Source: Deltaproteobacteria bacterium (GTDB lineage Bacteria > Myxococcota_A > Polyangia > HGW-17). Taken from it: a stretch of DNA of 64,000 bases. The translations under genes were made by a program, and so were the position numbers. Below are positions 20,901 through 27,990 of the stretch, piece after piece. The notes beneath the pieces were generated by a model. That model was not told where the DNA came from, made no database searches, and was given only the letters and a program-made list of their open reading frames with translations. The stretch spans positions 1 through 64,000 of the forward strand of contig JAFGWM010000062.1 in NCBI GenBank assembly GCA_016937155.1, in the 5' to 3' direction. Position 1 is the stretch's first letter; each line of letters begins with the position of its first letter.

Positions 20901-22352
20901 GTAATCACGCCATATCTCGGATTCAGATGCTGCAGCACATGCGGAAACGGTCATTTGGATGAAGGTGAGCAGTGTGATGATGGAAACCTTGAAAACGGTG
21001 ATGGCTGTGATGCTCTTTGTGCATGGGATGATTCCACAAATCTTTGTGGAGATGGAATTGTTCAGGATGACGAGGACTGTGATGACGGAAACCGTATGAG
21101 TGGAGATGGATGCAGCAGTGTCTGTACTTTTGAACAGGAAAACTGCAGTGAGATAAATGAAATTGATGAGGATGGAGATGGGGATGTAAACTGTGAGGAT
21201 GAAGACTGCTGGCATGAAAGACACTGTGATACTTATTATCAGGACAATGATGGTGATGGATTCAGTGAAGCTGACGGTGATTGCGATGACGATAATGAGT
21301 TTATTCATCCGGCTGCGGTTGAAATATGTAATGATGGAGTAGATAACAACTGTAATGGAGAAACCGATGGTGAAGAGGGAGATCACGATGGTGATGGGGA
21401 AGTCAGATGTAATATCGACGATACAACTGCTGATTGTGATGATAACAATGCGGGCAGAAGTCATCTGAACTTTGAAGTAATGGGTAATGGAATTGATGAT
21501 GACTGTGATGAAGTAATTGACGAGGATCCTTATGACTGCGACTGTAGTGGCAGCCCTGACAGAGCTGAGGCAATTGGTCTTTGCAGTGGTGTCACCAGTA
21601 TTTCATCATATTATGATTCAGAGTCCAATGGAGTTGCAGGTAGCTTTGGTGCTCTTTCACCTCAGTATGGATGTAATTTCCTGGGGTTAAGTACAGGTGA
21701 AGTCTGGTCAACATCTGTTCAGGGTGGAACAAGTTTCAATGAAAATGGAAATCCTGTTTCGGTCACAGGATGTATGGAATGTACCGTTGAAGATACCCAG
21801 AATGAGGACTGGGCGCATCCTGGTCCTGAAGGTTGCTGTGAGGATAATATGGAAAATGATCCTGCGAGGGTACGTATTCAACTTGTGGTACCCTCAAATG
21901 CAAGGAGTTTTTCATTCCAGTTCATAGTACTGAGTGCTGAGTATCCGGAATATGTCCACACCGGTTTCAATGATACATTCTATGCTGTGGTTCATTCAAC
22001 TGCCCTTGATGATGTTATGAATGTAAGTTTTGCACCTGCAGATCTGCCATCTGATACTCTCCAGCCCATGACTATCAACAATGGGTATTTCGAGGATCCT
22101 CGTGTACCTCCGGTTACAGATATTACCGGGACCGGCTATGAGGTTTATTATAACAATCCCAACCCTCAGCCCGATGTAATTGGAAGTAGCACCGGGTGGC
22201 TTACAACAACTTCACCTTGTACTCCTGGAGAGGTTCTTACAATTGACTTCTGGATTCATGATGAACTGGATCATATTTATGATACTTCTGTTATTATTGA
22301 TAACTGGCAGTGGTTTGTAAACAGTGTGGATGGACCTGTCACAATCAAGTAA
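11976..22352 (+). CDS. Giant vWA / MopE-repeat / FGE-like surface protein (3458 aa)
   Basis: One uninterrupted frame from an ATG with GGAG about nine bases upstream. Order of parts: a signal peptide ending near LYAQ (residue 21); a vWA domain with a full MIDAS (D33-T-S35-G-S37, GGTP near 217-220, TDGDEE near 255) and an inserted Cys-rich loop at about 95-170, as in PilY1-like proteins; 18 MopE-like repeats (about 350-1350); small Cys modules (to about 1590); Cys1605, a transmembrane helix (1616-1631) and RKIRYRK; a second hydrophobic run ending in a lipobox-like Cys1654; about 17 further MopE-like repeats (1690-2790 and near 3115-3190); a sulfatase-modifying-factor-like domain (about 2795-2985, RGGSY near 2953); two DUF4215-type motifs (about 2988-3050); and a choice-of-anchor L-like tail (about 3190-3458). 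The MopE motifs are known to bind copper in MopE itself and may bind Ca or other metals here. The frame may be two proteins joined; see the boundary entry. Confidence 0.85.
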   Translation: MKKMFLFTALMLLFPINLYAQSELNPAIYVMLDTSGSMLETPLGIATYGDGSVEHPSITGEVSRLYMAKNAISTVVNGYGEVRWGFSRFRQSYGPNYFCMCSDEEDDNTSCAGGEGLYDGADDCRMCDLSDPEYPDYDLPGEHDAVCINYVGGIYPGNDGHLCCDPFDPDLPLEGADILVELADNNESDILKWLNHTENDPGDPVGSGSDPEIRAAGGTPLGGALHDIYDRLSTTDLASDTRKGCRPYSIVLLTDGDEECGTDPEYWAQELLSTPDLSSSCSDGSECPSGRCDGQYCLYEVKTYVIGFGLNPSQWLSVRAIAIAGGTDNPISANNQDEISAAMASIIADSIKMELCNGLDDDCDGEVDEDFPKGDECDNGLLGECFRAGYYQCSDDETGVECDAPEIAGTQEVCNGLDDDCNGVIDDTEEGCPEPGPEMCNNLDDDLDDDFTDDGEDDPGVGLVCSATVGICTEGITKCSEGTIKCCVDDGLDGCVEVQTPQTEICDNLDNDCDGSTDEGVSQKCWPGGTGCVFTTHWECTGICAAGIQLCSAGEWLECQGAVTPGTEVCDGVDNDCDGSIDEELGSTWCGLGKCYHEVQNCSEGHPQTCDPMEGSITEICNDADDDCDGQVDEGLSKTCYTGAEGTSGKGVCKDGVQICNAGDWGNCLNEVVPTTETCNNLDDDCDDEVDENLVKSCYSGAAGTEGKGLCHAGSQTCSAGAWGNCIGEVTPVSEICNGIDDDCDGDVDNMGSTSCGVGKCYHTVLNCENGTPNICDPNEGKAEETCNGIDDDCDGQVDGITMQCYPSAPGCVASGDTYVCKGECSAGVSICTDNSWSACSGFSIPQGEVCDGKDNDCDDEIDEGLGTTSCGVGVCAKTVDNCKDGAVQLCDPMDGASTEICDGLDNDCDGLVDEGLSQVCYSGPEGTAGKGVCRQGVKICQEGEFGDLCPGEVVPGVETCNGQDDDCDGLTDEDLVRNCYTGGELTEDVGLCHGGTQTCSSGGWGSCDGEVVPAVEICDGYDNDCNGFIDDMGTITCGLGECNHTINVCSEGTIQTCNPLQDASDEICDGLDNDCDGQVDGLYRECFPTEETGCVFNETTLLWVCEGTCSPGQEMCPVDGSGDWGSCEGSVVPQQEICDGLDNDCDGDTDEDLIEYCYPPGSGENTGCIEQGDGTWLCDGECTVGTRTCNGGSWTGCDGVVTPTSEICDGLDNDCDGEIDEDIPGMGEPCGGVGVCAPGTRICDNGVVVCDGGGEPQPGLCDGLDNNCNGLVDEPDEIAEDPQVGAECGDSEGVCEPGLVECINGGLICVGGVVSSGEICNGLDDDCDGLTDNGDLCSVNEICYDADCRIKCDPSSETPCPAGYTCIDVTVDDIAENICYPQLAPCGGIYCGMEEVCRDGICVDPCETEPCESWESCYVNRYAGQVGHEGEDEYRCVDVSCSGPGRSCPDGKNCVEHQCIADPCASDPCEYGEEYCVRDECEGTDCSYHCEKIPYCNSGEIWSVENQACEPDPCSEVNCQDGKICVDGSCEDDACIFVGCEIGSICIQGTCVENPCDSVKCPYYTECSINYLDGSAWCDPLEGVWTPPEEGDTMTSTGNTLFGCSSSPDGKNSTVLWPFILLFAAVFFSLSRKIRYRKVLLPLFALVFVFTGCNFEEYKIEQQGKLVIPDAQVTDDADADGSVDDDADACIPSEEICDGVDNDCNGIVDDFWASEDEGGQNHFQDDIFNCGSCGNICAFNHAQASCVDGECVMGDCDTNWYNFDNEDSTGCEASCVMSSGGQEICDGVDNDCNGVVDDYWTPIEDGGENHFMDDPLNCGSCSRVCAFPNGEGSCVEGNCTLSGCSEGYADADGTASNGCECIITGEDDSTCDGVDNDCNGQTDEDFPGGECYTGPGCTENPDGTFTCEGECQQGTSVCSGGQELCQGQVGPALEICDYKDNDCDGVVDEGFDLMNDSSNCGLCGHRCTLDNALSMCSNGVCVVSVCTANHWNLDGQDHNGCEYECQLTNGGIERCDDALDNDCDGQLNEFNSETDVNNCGSCGNSCSATAPPHMNVTGCDGGICKYECANGYHDFDAGIAGCETFCVPSGPEICDGIDNDCNGATDEIFDKTTDIENCGDCGNSCTVNAPLNMDVSMCDGGICKYECKTGFINLDGLLSTGCEYECTVSNSGNEICDGKDNDCNGLKDEDSSGLPLTESCYTGDPLTRGVGECRDGTRTCTNGSYGSCLGEIIPVTDICDGKDNDCDGSSDEDFSTDSDIFNCGGCNISCFGLAPDNATVVNCSSGNCVFQCKPDYYDRDVSLNTPTDPNGCESFCQITNNGVEDCSDGVDNDCDGITDEYNGSTDVNNCGSCGNVCADSAPPHMVVTSCSSGVCNYECANNYHDFDAGEAGCETYCNPTGPEICDGIDNDCNNQIDETFDKNTDVNNCGLCGHVCDDHKPLNMVITVCSSGVCEYECSPGFIDLDGNPTTGCEYECTPSGAEVCDGVDNDCDGTIDKDAGGLPLKRTCYTGDISTRNVGECSDGEETCTSGSYGVCLGEFLPVAEICDGLDNNCNNDVDETFDLNTDILNCGDCGTSCFSNIPDNASVAGCELGVCVYTCQEGFVDLDTSLETPGGGDGCEYECTPTLSPGHEECNDLDDDCNGTIDDLEHLQAPPPGYCKTGGGCGTSVDAVCEDFEGDKRWVCQYPEKVERIEGSPNLVQYREYVCDGFDGDCDEDEDDDFIPLKGSVCTDDDYGLCKGEGVYECNGAGDGVECVIDLGSKGTPQPELCDGIDNDCDGLVDEPAWNPGSNAEYYVEDEVVEVPMGISSVFVYKYEASRPGATAENSGEGTNVRACSQPGVKPWARVTYAQAKAACERAGMRLCNADEWLEACDGDGSSNIYPYGNVFDEDICNGIGNSTATDDSTPTGALAQCASGSYDIMDMSGNLKEWTNDLVTYSSSGKSVYRVRGGSYNEGEIGLRCDFEDSSYIEDVITPYLGFRCCSTCGNGHLDEGEQCDDGNLENGDGCDALCAWDDSTNLCGDGIVQDDEDCDDGNRMSGDGCSSVCTFEQENCSEINEIDEDGDGDVNCEDEDCWHERHCDTYYQDNDGDGFSEADGDCDDDNEFIHPAAVEICNDGVDNNCNGETDGEEGDHDGDGEVRCNIDDTTADCDDNNAGRSHLNFEVMGNGIDDDCDEVIDEDPYDCDCSGSPDRAEAIGLCSGVTSISSYYDSESNGVAGSFGALSPQYGCNFLGLSTGEVWSTSVQGGTSFNENGNPVSVTGCMECTVEDTQNEDWAHPGPEGCCEDNMENDPARVRIQLVVPSNARSFSFQFIVLSAEYPEYVHTGFNDTFYAVVHSTALDDVMNVSFAPADLPSDTLQPMTINNGYFEDPRVPPVTDITGTGYEVYYNNPNPQPDVIGSSTGWLTTTSPCTPGEVLTIDFWIHDELDHIYDTSVIIDNWQWFVNSVDGPVTIK
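13548..15233 (+). repeat. Higher-order tandem repeat, five-module unit of about 840 bp, two copies
   Basis: Within the first half of the giant gene, the MopE-like modules follow a fixed order defined by the linkers after each D-E/D-D end. The order is C-[WY]-P-[GS]...GCV, then GxxxCGxGxC, then EGLSxxCY, then [ND]LVxxCY, then NMG/DMG with CGxGxC. It runs from 13548, again from 14388, and a third copy starts at 15234 (FPTEETGCVF) and then departs. The anchor Cys codons are 840 and 846 bp apart (280 and 282 codons). The units are diverged at the base level but keep module order, which indicates block duplication. Confidence 0.8.
16788..16937 (+). other. Embedded gene-end / gene-start signature inside the giant frame
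   Basis: Codons 1605-1639 encode Cys, a Ser/Asp/Gly/Asn spacer, a helix of about 16 hydrophobic residues and the basic tail RKIRYRK. This is the layout of C-terminal surface-sorting tails of the MYXO-CTERM / GlyGly-CTERM kind, which normally end a protein. Codons 1636-1654 then read RYRK, a hydrophobic run and FTGC, the layout of a lipoprotein signal, followed by a polar Asp-rich linker. There is no stop between them and no ATG or GTG at the expected start. The codon where a start would be expected (16878-16880) is ATA, and a TTG lies at codon 1644 after GGAAGG. Removing one A from the five-A run at 16874-16878 would create a TAA right after SLSRK. Confidence 0.75.
18036..19895 (+). repeat. 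Higher-order tandem repeat, four-module unit of about 930 bp, two copies
   Basis: In the second half of the giant gene a block of four modules is repeated. The order is NCGSCGN...APPHM...YECAN.YHDFDAG, then NCG.CG....PLNM...YEC, then GLPL...CYTGD...GECxDG, then DIxNCGxC....PDNA.V. The D-N-D codons starting each unit are at 18036, 18969 and about 19896, giving periods of 933 and 927 bp. Inside the first unit, a run encoding CDGGICKYEC occurs twice with near-identical bases, so some exchange is recent. Confidence 0.8.
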
Positions 22353-22384
22353 TCCCCGGTAAAAGTCTGCAGAATGATTTAATA

Positions 22385-25105
22385 TCAGACAGGGAAATAA
22401 AGACTGAAAGTTGAGCCAAGGGGGGAAGAAGCAACTGTAATATGACCTCCATGCTGGGCCAGTATTCCATAAACCTGAGAAAGACCAAGACCGGTACCTT
22501 TTCCAACTTCTCTGGTGGTAAAGAAAGGATCAAATATTTTATTCAGCAAATTTTCATTAATGCCGCATCCTGAGTCTTTTACCGCAACAGTGAAGTAATT
22601 TCCCGAAAAACTGTGTCCACATCCTGAGCATACCATCTCTGAAACGGTATCAGTGTAGGCTGTTTCAATGATAATGGTTCCTTTTTGATTCATGGAATTT
22701 GCTGCATTGATACAGATATTGGTCAGTGCTTTCTTAAAGCCTTCTGGATCAAGTGTCAGCATTACATCTGCCGAGATATTTTTTACATGGAATTCAATTT
22801 CGCCGGGAAAAGAATTCATCAGTTCACCAACCGTTTCAGGAATAAGCACTGCAGGGAGAACTTTTTTTAACTGAAGAATATTTTTTCTGCTGTAATCAAG
22901 CATCTGTTTTACCAGAATTGATGCTTTTTTTGTTCCATCATTAATATAAGTAAGATCGTTTCTTAAATTATCTGAAATTTCGTCATATGTAAGGATCATA
23001 TCAGAAAAACCACCTATTGATGCCAGTATGTTATTGAATTCATGAGCAATACCAGCAGTTAATTGGCCGGCAGTTTCCAGTTTTTTTTGTCTGATGATTG
23101 ATTTTTCATAATTTTTTCTGTGTGATATATCGCGATATATCCACATATGTCCTGAAAAGCCAGAGTGTAAAGTCAGTGGAGCATAGTCTCTTTCAAAAAA
23201 TCTCCCGTCTTTCAACTGAAGTTCCAGATTTGTCACCTGAACATTATTTCGGATGGTTTCTTTAATCTCTGATAGAAATTTTTTAGAATTTATAAAACCT
23301 TCAGATGCTTTTTCTGCAGCATCAGAACACTTTTGGCCAACTATCTGTGATGGTGAGGATATGTTGAAAATTTTACAGAAATATTCATTTGCGTGAATTA
23401 TTGTGGAGTCAGAAGTTTCAACCAGAATGCCAACCTGAAGATTACTTATAATAGATCTGAAACTTTCAAGAAGCTTATTCCGTTCTTCTTCAAATAAGGT
23501 TTTTTCAGTTATATCCTCCATAATGGTTAGCAGATACTTGCCATCCTGAAGATGAATAAAATCGGCAGAAAAACTGCCTATAAGAATTTCGTTATTCTTT
23601 TTTCGTACTTTAACAATGAAGTTTCTGAGAGACCCATTTTTCTCAATAAGGGAAAAAGCTTCATCTCGCTGACCATTCTGAGCAAACATTTTAAGTTCCC
23701 ACGGGGATTTATTGATAACTTCACTGCGCTCATAACCAAGTTTTTCCAGAAAGCTCAGGTTAACATCCACAAATTTTGCAGTTTTCAGATCAGTTATTGC
23801 TATTAGAGAAGGACTAGCTTCAAAGGCTTTGAAAAATTTTTCCTCACTGTGTTTCAGTTGAGTGAGATTTTTTGTAATTCCAAACAGAACTTCCCGATTA
23901 TCCCATTTTCCCTGAAATACTCTTGTTTCAGCAGGAATATATTTATTTTCCTTTGAGATTAATGGAATAGGACATGAGTCAGCCTTTCCTTCCATCATTT
24001 CCATTACTGTCTTAAGAGCTTCGGTATGTTTTTCAACTGGATGAACAATCAGAACGTTTTTACCGATGAGTTCTCCGGGTTTGTATCCCAGTGTTTTTTC
24101 CAGACTGGGGTTGTTCCATATTATGTTGCCATTAATATCCAGAACACTGAGCATATCATCCACAGTGTTCATAAAATTTCCAAAATTTTGTTCACGTGTT
24201 TCCAGATTTTCTCCGTACTCTACTTTCCCGGTCACATCAGTCTGAATGCCCAGATGCCCGATTACGCATCCGTTACTGTCAAAAATACAGATTATATCGC
24301 CTTCAAGGATTCGAGTGTCATGAGTGGTAGGGTGTATTTTTATATGATAATGCACGTGAGCATCATTTAAAGATCTTTTCCAGGCTGATTTTCCGGATTC
24401 ATTTTCATAATAACTGAAAAATTCCATTGGTGTAATACCAAGTAAGTCATTTTCATTTGCATCATACTGTCGCAAAAGTTCCTGATTTATTCTTGTGATT
24501 TTCTGATGCATGGAAACATGTTCAATAATGGAATTTTTATCATTATCCTCATTTAACGATACGGGATAATCTGTCATCATGAGGAAAACACCGTATGCAG
24601 AACTGGAAAAAAGAGCATCTAAAGCAAATTGTGAAATGATAGAGGAATTGTTAAATCTTCGATCCCCAAGATAAGCAATATTTAAAATATCATTAATGAT
24701 AACCAGATCCTCGTGAACAGGTTCTTTTTCAGAATTCGAAATATTTATGAAAATTATCTCCACGGAATCTTCTTTGTATTCAAGCGGGATAGCGATTATT
24801 TTTTCGGCATTGCTGAAAACATCGGTGAAAACCCTGTTGAGATCTGATGGAAAATTTTTGATGAGCTTGATATATGAATGCTTCTTATCAATAAATGAAA
24901 AATCAATTTCAGGAATTTTTTTAGTATTTTTCTTATTATTCACAATCAGATATGTGCCCAGTTGATTCTGTAATAGAGTCACTGCTTCAAAAGATGGATA
25001 GTTTGATAGAATTTTCTTAAGGTAAGAATCAAACTGATCTGCGAACTGAGTATTCTTGCATGAACTCCAGGCTTCATCTTTAAGATTTGAGAGAAAACTA
25101 TTCAT
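22385..25105 (-). CDS. Multi-PAS sensor histidine kinase
   Basis: A 906-residue protein with no clear transmembrane segment, so probably a cytoplasmic sensor. Order: an N-terminal GAF-like region (about 25-150), four PAS-like domains (about 165-305, 310-425, 428-548, 552-670), a HisKA dimerisation helix with the phospho-acceptor His in AGIAHEFNNIL (about 690), and a HATPase domain with N-box NICINAANS, G1 DSGCGI and G2 [15 protein letters not shown] pair inside the ATPase domain (about residue 830) is unusual. There is no receiver domain, so a separate response regulator must take the phosphate; none is adjacent. It converges on the giant gene with 32 bases between stops. Confidence 0.93.
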   Translation of the reverse strand: MNSFLSNLKDEAWSSCKNTQFADQFDSYLKKILSNYPSFEAVTLLQNQLGTYLIVNNKKNTKKIPEIDFSFIDKKHSYIKLIKNFPSDLNRVFTDVFSNAEKIIAIPLEYKEDSVEIIFINISNSEKEPVHEDLVIINDILNIAYLGDRRFNNSSIISQFALDALFSSSAYGVFLMMTDYPVSLNEDNDKNSIIEHVSMHQKITRINQELLRQYDANENDLLGITPMEFFSYYENESGKSAWKRSLNDAHVHYHIKIHPTTHDTRILEGDIICIFDSNGCVIGHLGIQTDVTGKVEYGENLETREQNFGNFMNTVDDMLSVLDINGNIIWNNPSLEKTLGYKPGELIGKNVLIVHPVEKHTEALKTVMEMMEGKADSCPIPLISKENKYIPAETRVFQGKWDNREVLFGITKNLTQLKHSEEKFFKAFEASPSLIAITDLKTAKFVDVNLSFLEKLGYERSEVINKSPWELKMFAQNGQRDEAFSLIEKNGSLRNFIVKVRKKNNEILIGSFSADFIHLQDGKYLLTIMEDITEKTLFEEERNKLLESFRSIISNLQVGILVETSDSTIIHANEYFCKIFNISSPSQIVGQKCSDAAEKASEGFINSKKFLSEIKETIRNNVQVTNLELQLKDGRFFERDYAPLTLHSGFSGHMWIYRDISHRKNYEKSIIRQKKLETAGQLTAGIAHEFNNILASIGGFSDMILTYDEISDNLRNDLTYINDGTKKASILVKQMLDYSRKNILQLKKVLPAVLIPETVGELMNSFPGEIEFHVKNISADVMLTLDPEGFKKALTNICINAANSMNQKGTIIIETAYTDTVSEMVCSGCGHSFSGNYFTVAVKDSGCGINENLLNKIFDPFFTTREVGKGTGLGLSQVYGILAQHGGHITVASSPLGSTFSLYFPV

Positions 25106-25261
25106 AAGAATATTGAATCCTTGTTCTAATTGAATGAAAATGATTAGTAATTCTTTCTAATCAGAAATCAATAAAAAACAAGTATTTTGTGATATAAACA
25201 ATTATTTAATACAGTTTTTATATATACATACAAATGTAGAACAATTATAAATCACTCTTTT

Positions 25262-26737
25262 TTATTTTTTTTTACATATATCGGAAGAAGGGTCGTAAAA
25301 ACAGAGCTTTTTAAGGAAAAAATCAGATTTGGTTTTTGATGACGGTATTTTGGAAGTACCTTTCAGGTAGAAGTGATAAAGCGCTCTGCATCCATCAGAA
25401 AATCCATAGTCACACTGGATTTCCAGTTTATTCAGTGTTGTCTTACTGATTTTCACTGATAATTTCTGAACTTTTTCTATATACCATCTGCATATACTCA
25501 CATATCCACGATTACATGAGTCCAGAGCAAGCTTTTCACCTTTTTCTCCACTGGGAGGTGAAAGGAGTTTTTCCAGATACAGTATTCCAAGTGTTCCGCA
25601 GCTCAGGCCATTATTGGGATATCTGTTGTTATGGTAAGGACGTCGATATCTCGAATACCTGTTGTATCTAGAAATATATGTATTTTTATAATAGCAGTAC
25701 TTTTCTAAAATATTTCTAACATCATTTCCTGATGATTTTCCGGAATCAGAGTGTAACGTTTCTCTTGAATAACGTGCACATCCAGCTTCACTTCCCAAGA
25801 AACATGATTTCTTATATATTGCGAGTGATTTTTTGATGTTATCTCCGGATTTAATTATGCCCTTGCGGTAAAAATCACCGAGGGTTAGACAACTGTTGGT
25901 ATCACCACGCACGCATGTTTTTTTCAGGACTGATACAGATTTTTCCAGATTTTTTTCACCCCACCATCCAAAAGCATAACCTCTTGCAAGAAAAACACAT
26001 GCTTCATCAATATCCCTAGAACATATTTTTTCCATGATTCTAGCGTATGATGCTGATGAATGTTCGGGCGAACGATTGATTATCACCCTTACTGCATTGA
26101 GACATGAATTGTATCTTCCATTATCACACCCCTTGATATAGTCACTGAGAGCTTCAGGAAATTTTCTTATTTTTTCGTGAAATCCACCCTGATATTCACA
26201 GCTCAGACCATCCCCTCTGTTACACGCAAGGGTATAGATTTCCCGGACAAAGCGCTGAAAGTCTGGCACTTTCAGTCTTGCCATAGCATGAATATTCTTT
26301 CTCAGGATAATACACCATTGAAGATTATTTTTTTCACACTGTGAACGGGCATAATTAAAAACACTGTTTAAATCATTTACACTGAGTGTGATCCTGAATT
26401 TAGGTTCCATCAGAATTTTACAGCTCCAGTCATGATTTTTTATGCATAACGGAAGGAGAAAATCAGAAATTGATTTATTTCTGTCACTGTTGGAATCCAT
26501 TATGAGTGGTATGTGGTTTTCCAGATGACTGCAGCTTTTACTATCGCCGGAAAGACAGTTGGATTTAAAAATCTCAAGACTGGCCGTATTTCCTGAATTT
26601 TCCATCTGAACAGCGCATTCATAACCTGTTTTATTTAATGAACACTTGTCTTCAACCACGGTTTTACCGGGTACATTTTTGGTACATGAGATGGTTAAAA
26701 GAGCAAAAAACACTAGCAGTACTGGAACATATTTCAT
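25262..26737 (-). CDS. Sel1-like, Cys-rich repeat lipoprotein
   Basis: A signal peptide ends in the lipobox TISC (Cys at about residue 18). The mature part contains repeated helical hairpins with paired Cys, for example ACNRGDGLSCEY, CVRGDTNSCLTLGDFYRKG and CFLGSEAGCARYS. This is the Cys-stabilised Sel1/Hcp-like (tetratricopeptide-related) pattern. A Tyr/Arg-rich loop lies near residues 350-375. Sel1-like periplasmic lipoproteins usually act as protein-protein scaffolds; the partner here is unknown. AGGAAAG precedes the ATG by eight bases. It is last in a minus-strand series of three lipoprotein genes, 28 bases after the previous stop. Confidence 0.85.
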   Translation of the reverse strand: MKYVPVLLVFFALLTISCTKNVPGKTVVEDKCSLNKTGYECAVQMENSGNTASLEIFKSNCLSGDSKSCSHLENHIPLIMDSNSDRNKSISDFLLPLCIKNHDWSCKILMEPKFRITLSVNDLNSVFNYARSQCEKNNLQWCIILRKNIHAMARLKVPDFQRFVREIYTLACNRGDGLSCEYQGGFHEKIRKFPEALSDYIKGCDNGRYNSCLNAVRVIINRSPEHSSASYARIMEKICSRDIDEACVFLARGYAFGWWGEKNLEKSVSVLKKTCVRGDTNSCLTLGDFYRKGIIKSGDNIKKSLAIYKKSCFLGSEAGCARYSRETLHSDSGKSSGNDVRNILEKYCYYKNTYISRYNRYSRYRRPYHNNRYPNNGLSCGTLGILYLEKLLSPPSGEKGEKLALDSCNRGYVSICRWYIEKVQKLSVKISKTTLNKLEIQCDYGFSDGCRALYHFYLKGTSKIPSSKTKSDFFLKKLCFYDPSSDICKKK

Positions 26738-26765
26738 GAATTACTTTCCTGATTTAGGGAAACAT

Positions 26766-27971
26766 CTATCTGTAATCTTCACCTGTGAAGCGGAGTGGAC
26801 TTTCTCCTTCCACGTAACCTTCGTGGTTTTCGGTACAGATTCCCTGTGGACCGTCCTCTACTGTGCACCAGTCACCTGCATGTGCACATGGAGTATCCTC
26901 TCCGTAACAGAATGAGTCGAACATATAGTCCTCATATTCATCCGGAGTGTCCGCCATCACAAGATATGTTGGATCATACACTTTATCATTAACCTGTACA
27001 ACAATATGATCGCTGTATCTCCACACTCTTGAATCAGTTCCCAGAGCAGGAATATCTATTGTCTGATACATGCTGTATTCTTCACTTGATGGATATCTGA
27101 ACCAGAACCAGAGCCAGTTGGAGTCAATGCCCTGGGTTTCAGTAAGTGCCATATAAAAACCCCTGAACTCTCCGCAGGCACTCTGTTTGAAATCCAGAAA
27201 TATTTCAGCCCGATCGTTATATTCACTTGGCCTTGGGAATGCACCATAACGATATCCAAGAGGTTCCAGATTTTTCATTCCCAGAAGCAGTTTTTCCGCA
27301 AGAATATTTTCGGTGTCCTCACCGGTATCTGGATAATGACCGTTTATCCATTCACTTCCCCAGATGATAATTTTTTTATAAAGGGGAGTTCCCGCAAGGG
27401 GGCATCTCCATACCTGGGCAAATTCATGTCTTGTGGTTTGTGAATATGTTGTGTTTCCATCAGAGAGGTTGTGCTGAATTTCGAGAATATAGAACTTTGC
27501 AGTATCCATGGGAAGAACTTGTGCTTCTGCAAATATTTCAGGATAGGAAGTTCCGTCGGGAGTAACTGTGCCACTGACGTCGAAAAGTTCCATGGTTTCC
27601 CCATCAGCACTATAGAGGGTTCCCTTGTAGGAATAATCAAGGTCCACAAATTCAGCTGATGTTCCCACATGAAAAACCAGCCATGGAGCAGCTCCACTGC
27701 AGTATGCCGCCAGTTCATTGTATTCACCATTCAGATAACCTTCTGAATCAATGTATCCATTTCCCAGTTCAAACAGTATTTCGTCCGGTGAAGAATTGGG
27801 ATCATCCCATGTGGGACCGGTTATCGTGTAAAAAATTCTACCAACCCCGGAGAAATTGATGGAAGATGTAAAATATGGATCGGAAAAAACTTTTCTGTCA
27901 GATGAGTCATCACAGCCGATTAAGGTTAGAAAAAAAAGTGAAACAATAAAAGTTAAGTTAATCCTGTTCAT
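26766..27971 (-). CDS. Lipoprotein of unknown function
   Basis: The frame extends 32 codons further upstream, but the start at 27971 is preferred: GGAG sits seven bases before it and a clean signal peptide follows (MNRINL...LTLIGC). The 401-residue product has an Asp/Ser-rich stretch just after the lipid-anchor Cys, a central region rich in Trp, Tyr and Phe consistent with beta structure, and a Cys-containing C-terminus (CAHAGDWCTVEDGPQGIC). I recognise no family. It lies 19 bases after the DUF4215-type lipoprotein gene and is probably co-transcribed with it and with the Sel1-like gene that follows. Confidence 0.8.
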   Translation of the reverse strand: MNRINLTFIVSLFFLTLIGCDDSSDRKVFSDPYFTSSINFSGVGRIFYTITGPTWDDPNSSPDEILFELGNGYIDSEGYLNGEYNELAAYCSGAAPWLVFHVGTSAEFVDLDYSYKGTLYSADGETMELFDVSGTVTPDGTSYPEIFAEAQVLPMDTAKFYILEIQHNLSDGNTTYSQTTRHEFAQVWRCPLAGTPLYKKIIIWGSEWINGHYPDTGEDTENILAEKLLLGMKNLEPLGYRYGAFPRPSEYNDRAEIFLDFKQSACGEFRGFYMALTETQGIDSNWLWFWFRYPSSEEYSMYQTIDIPALGTDSRVWRYSDHIVVQVNDKVYDPTYLVMADTPDEYEDYMFDSFCYGEDTPCAHAGDWCTVEDGPQGICTENHEGYVEGESPLRFTGEDYR

Positions 27972-27990
27972 TGATACTCCATTATTTGCT

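Noticed and set aside
20883-21464. Minus-strand frame of 193 codons inside the giant gene
   Set aside because: It is antisense to the Asp/Cys repeats; the Ile/Thr/Val-rich composition arises from reversed GAT/GAC/AAT codons.
12900-22000. Repeats that might be read as a CRISPR or satellite array
   Set aside because: They are coding, in frame, diverged at the base level and conserved at the Cys/Asp positions.
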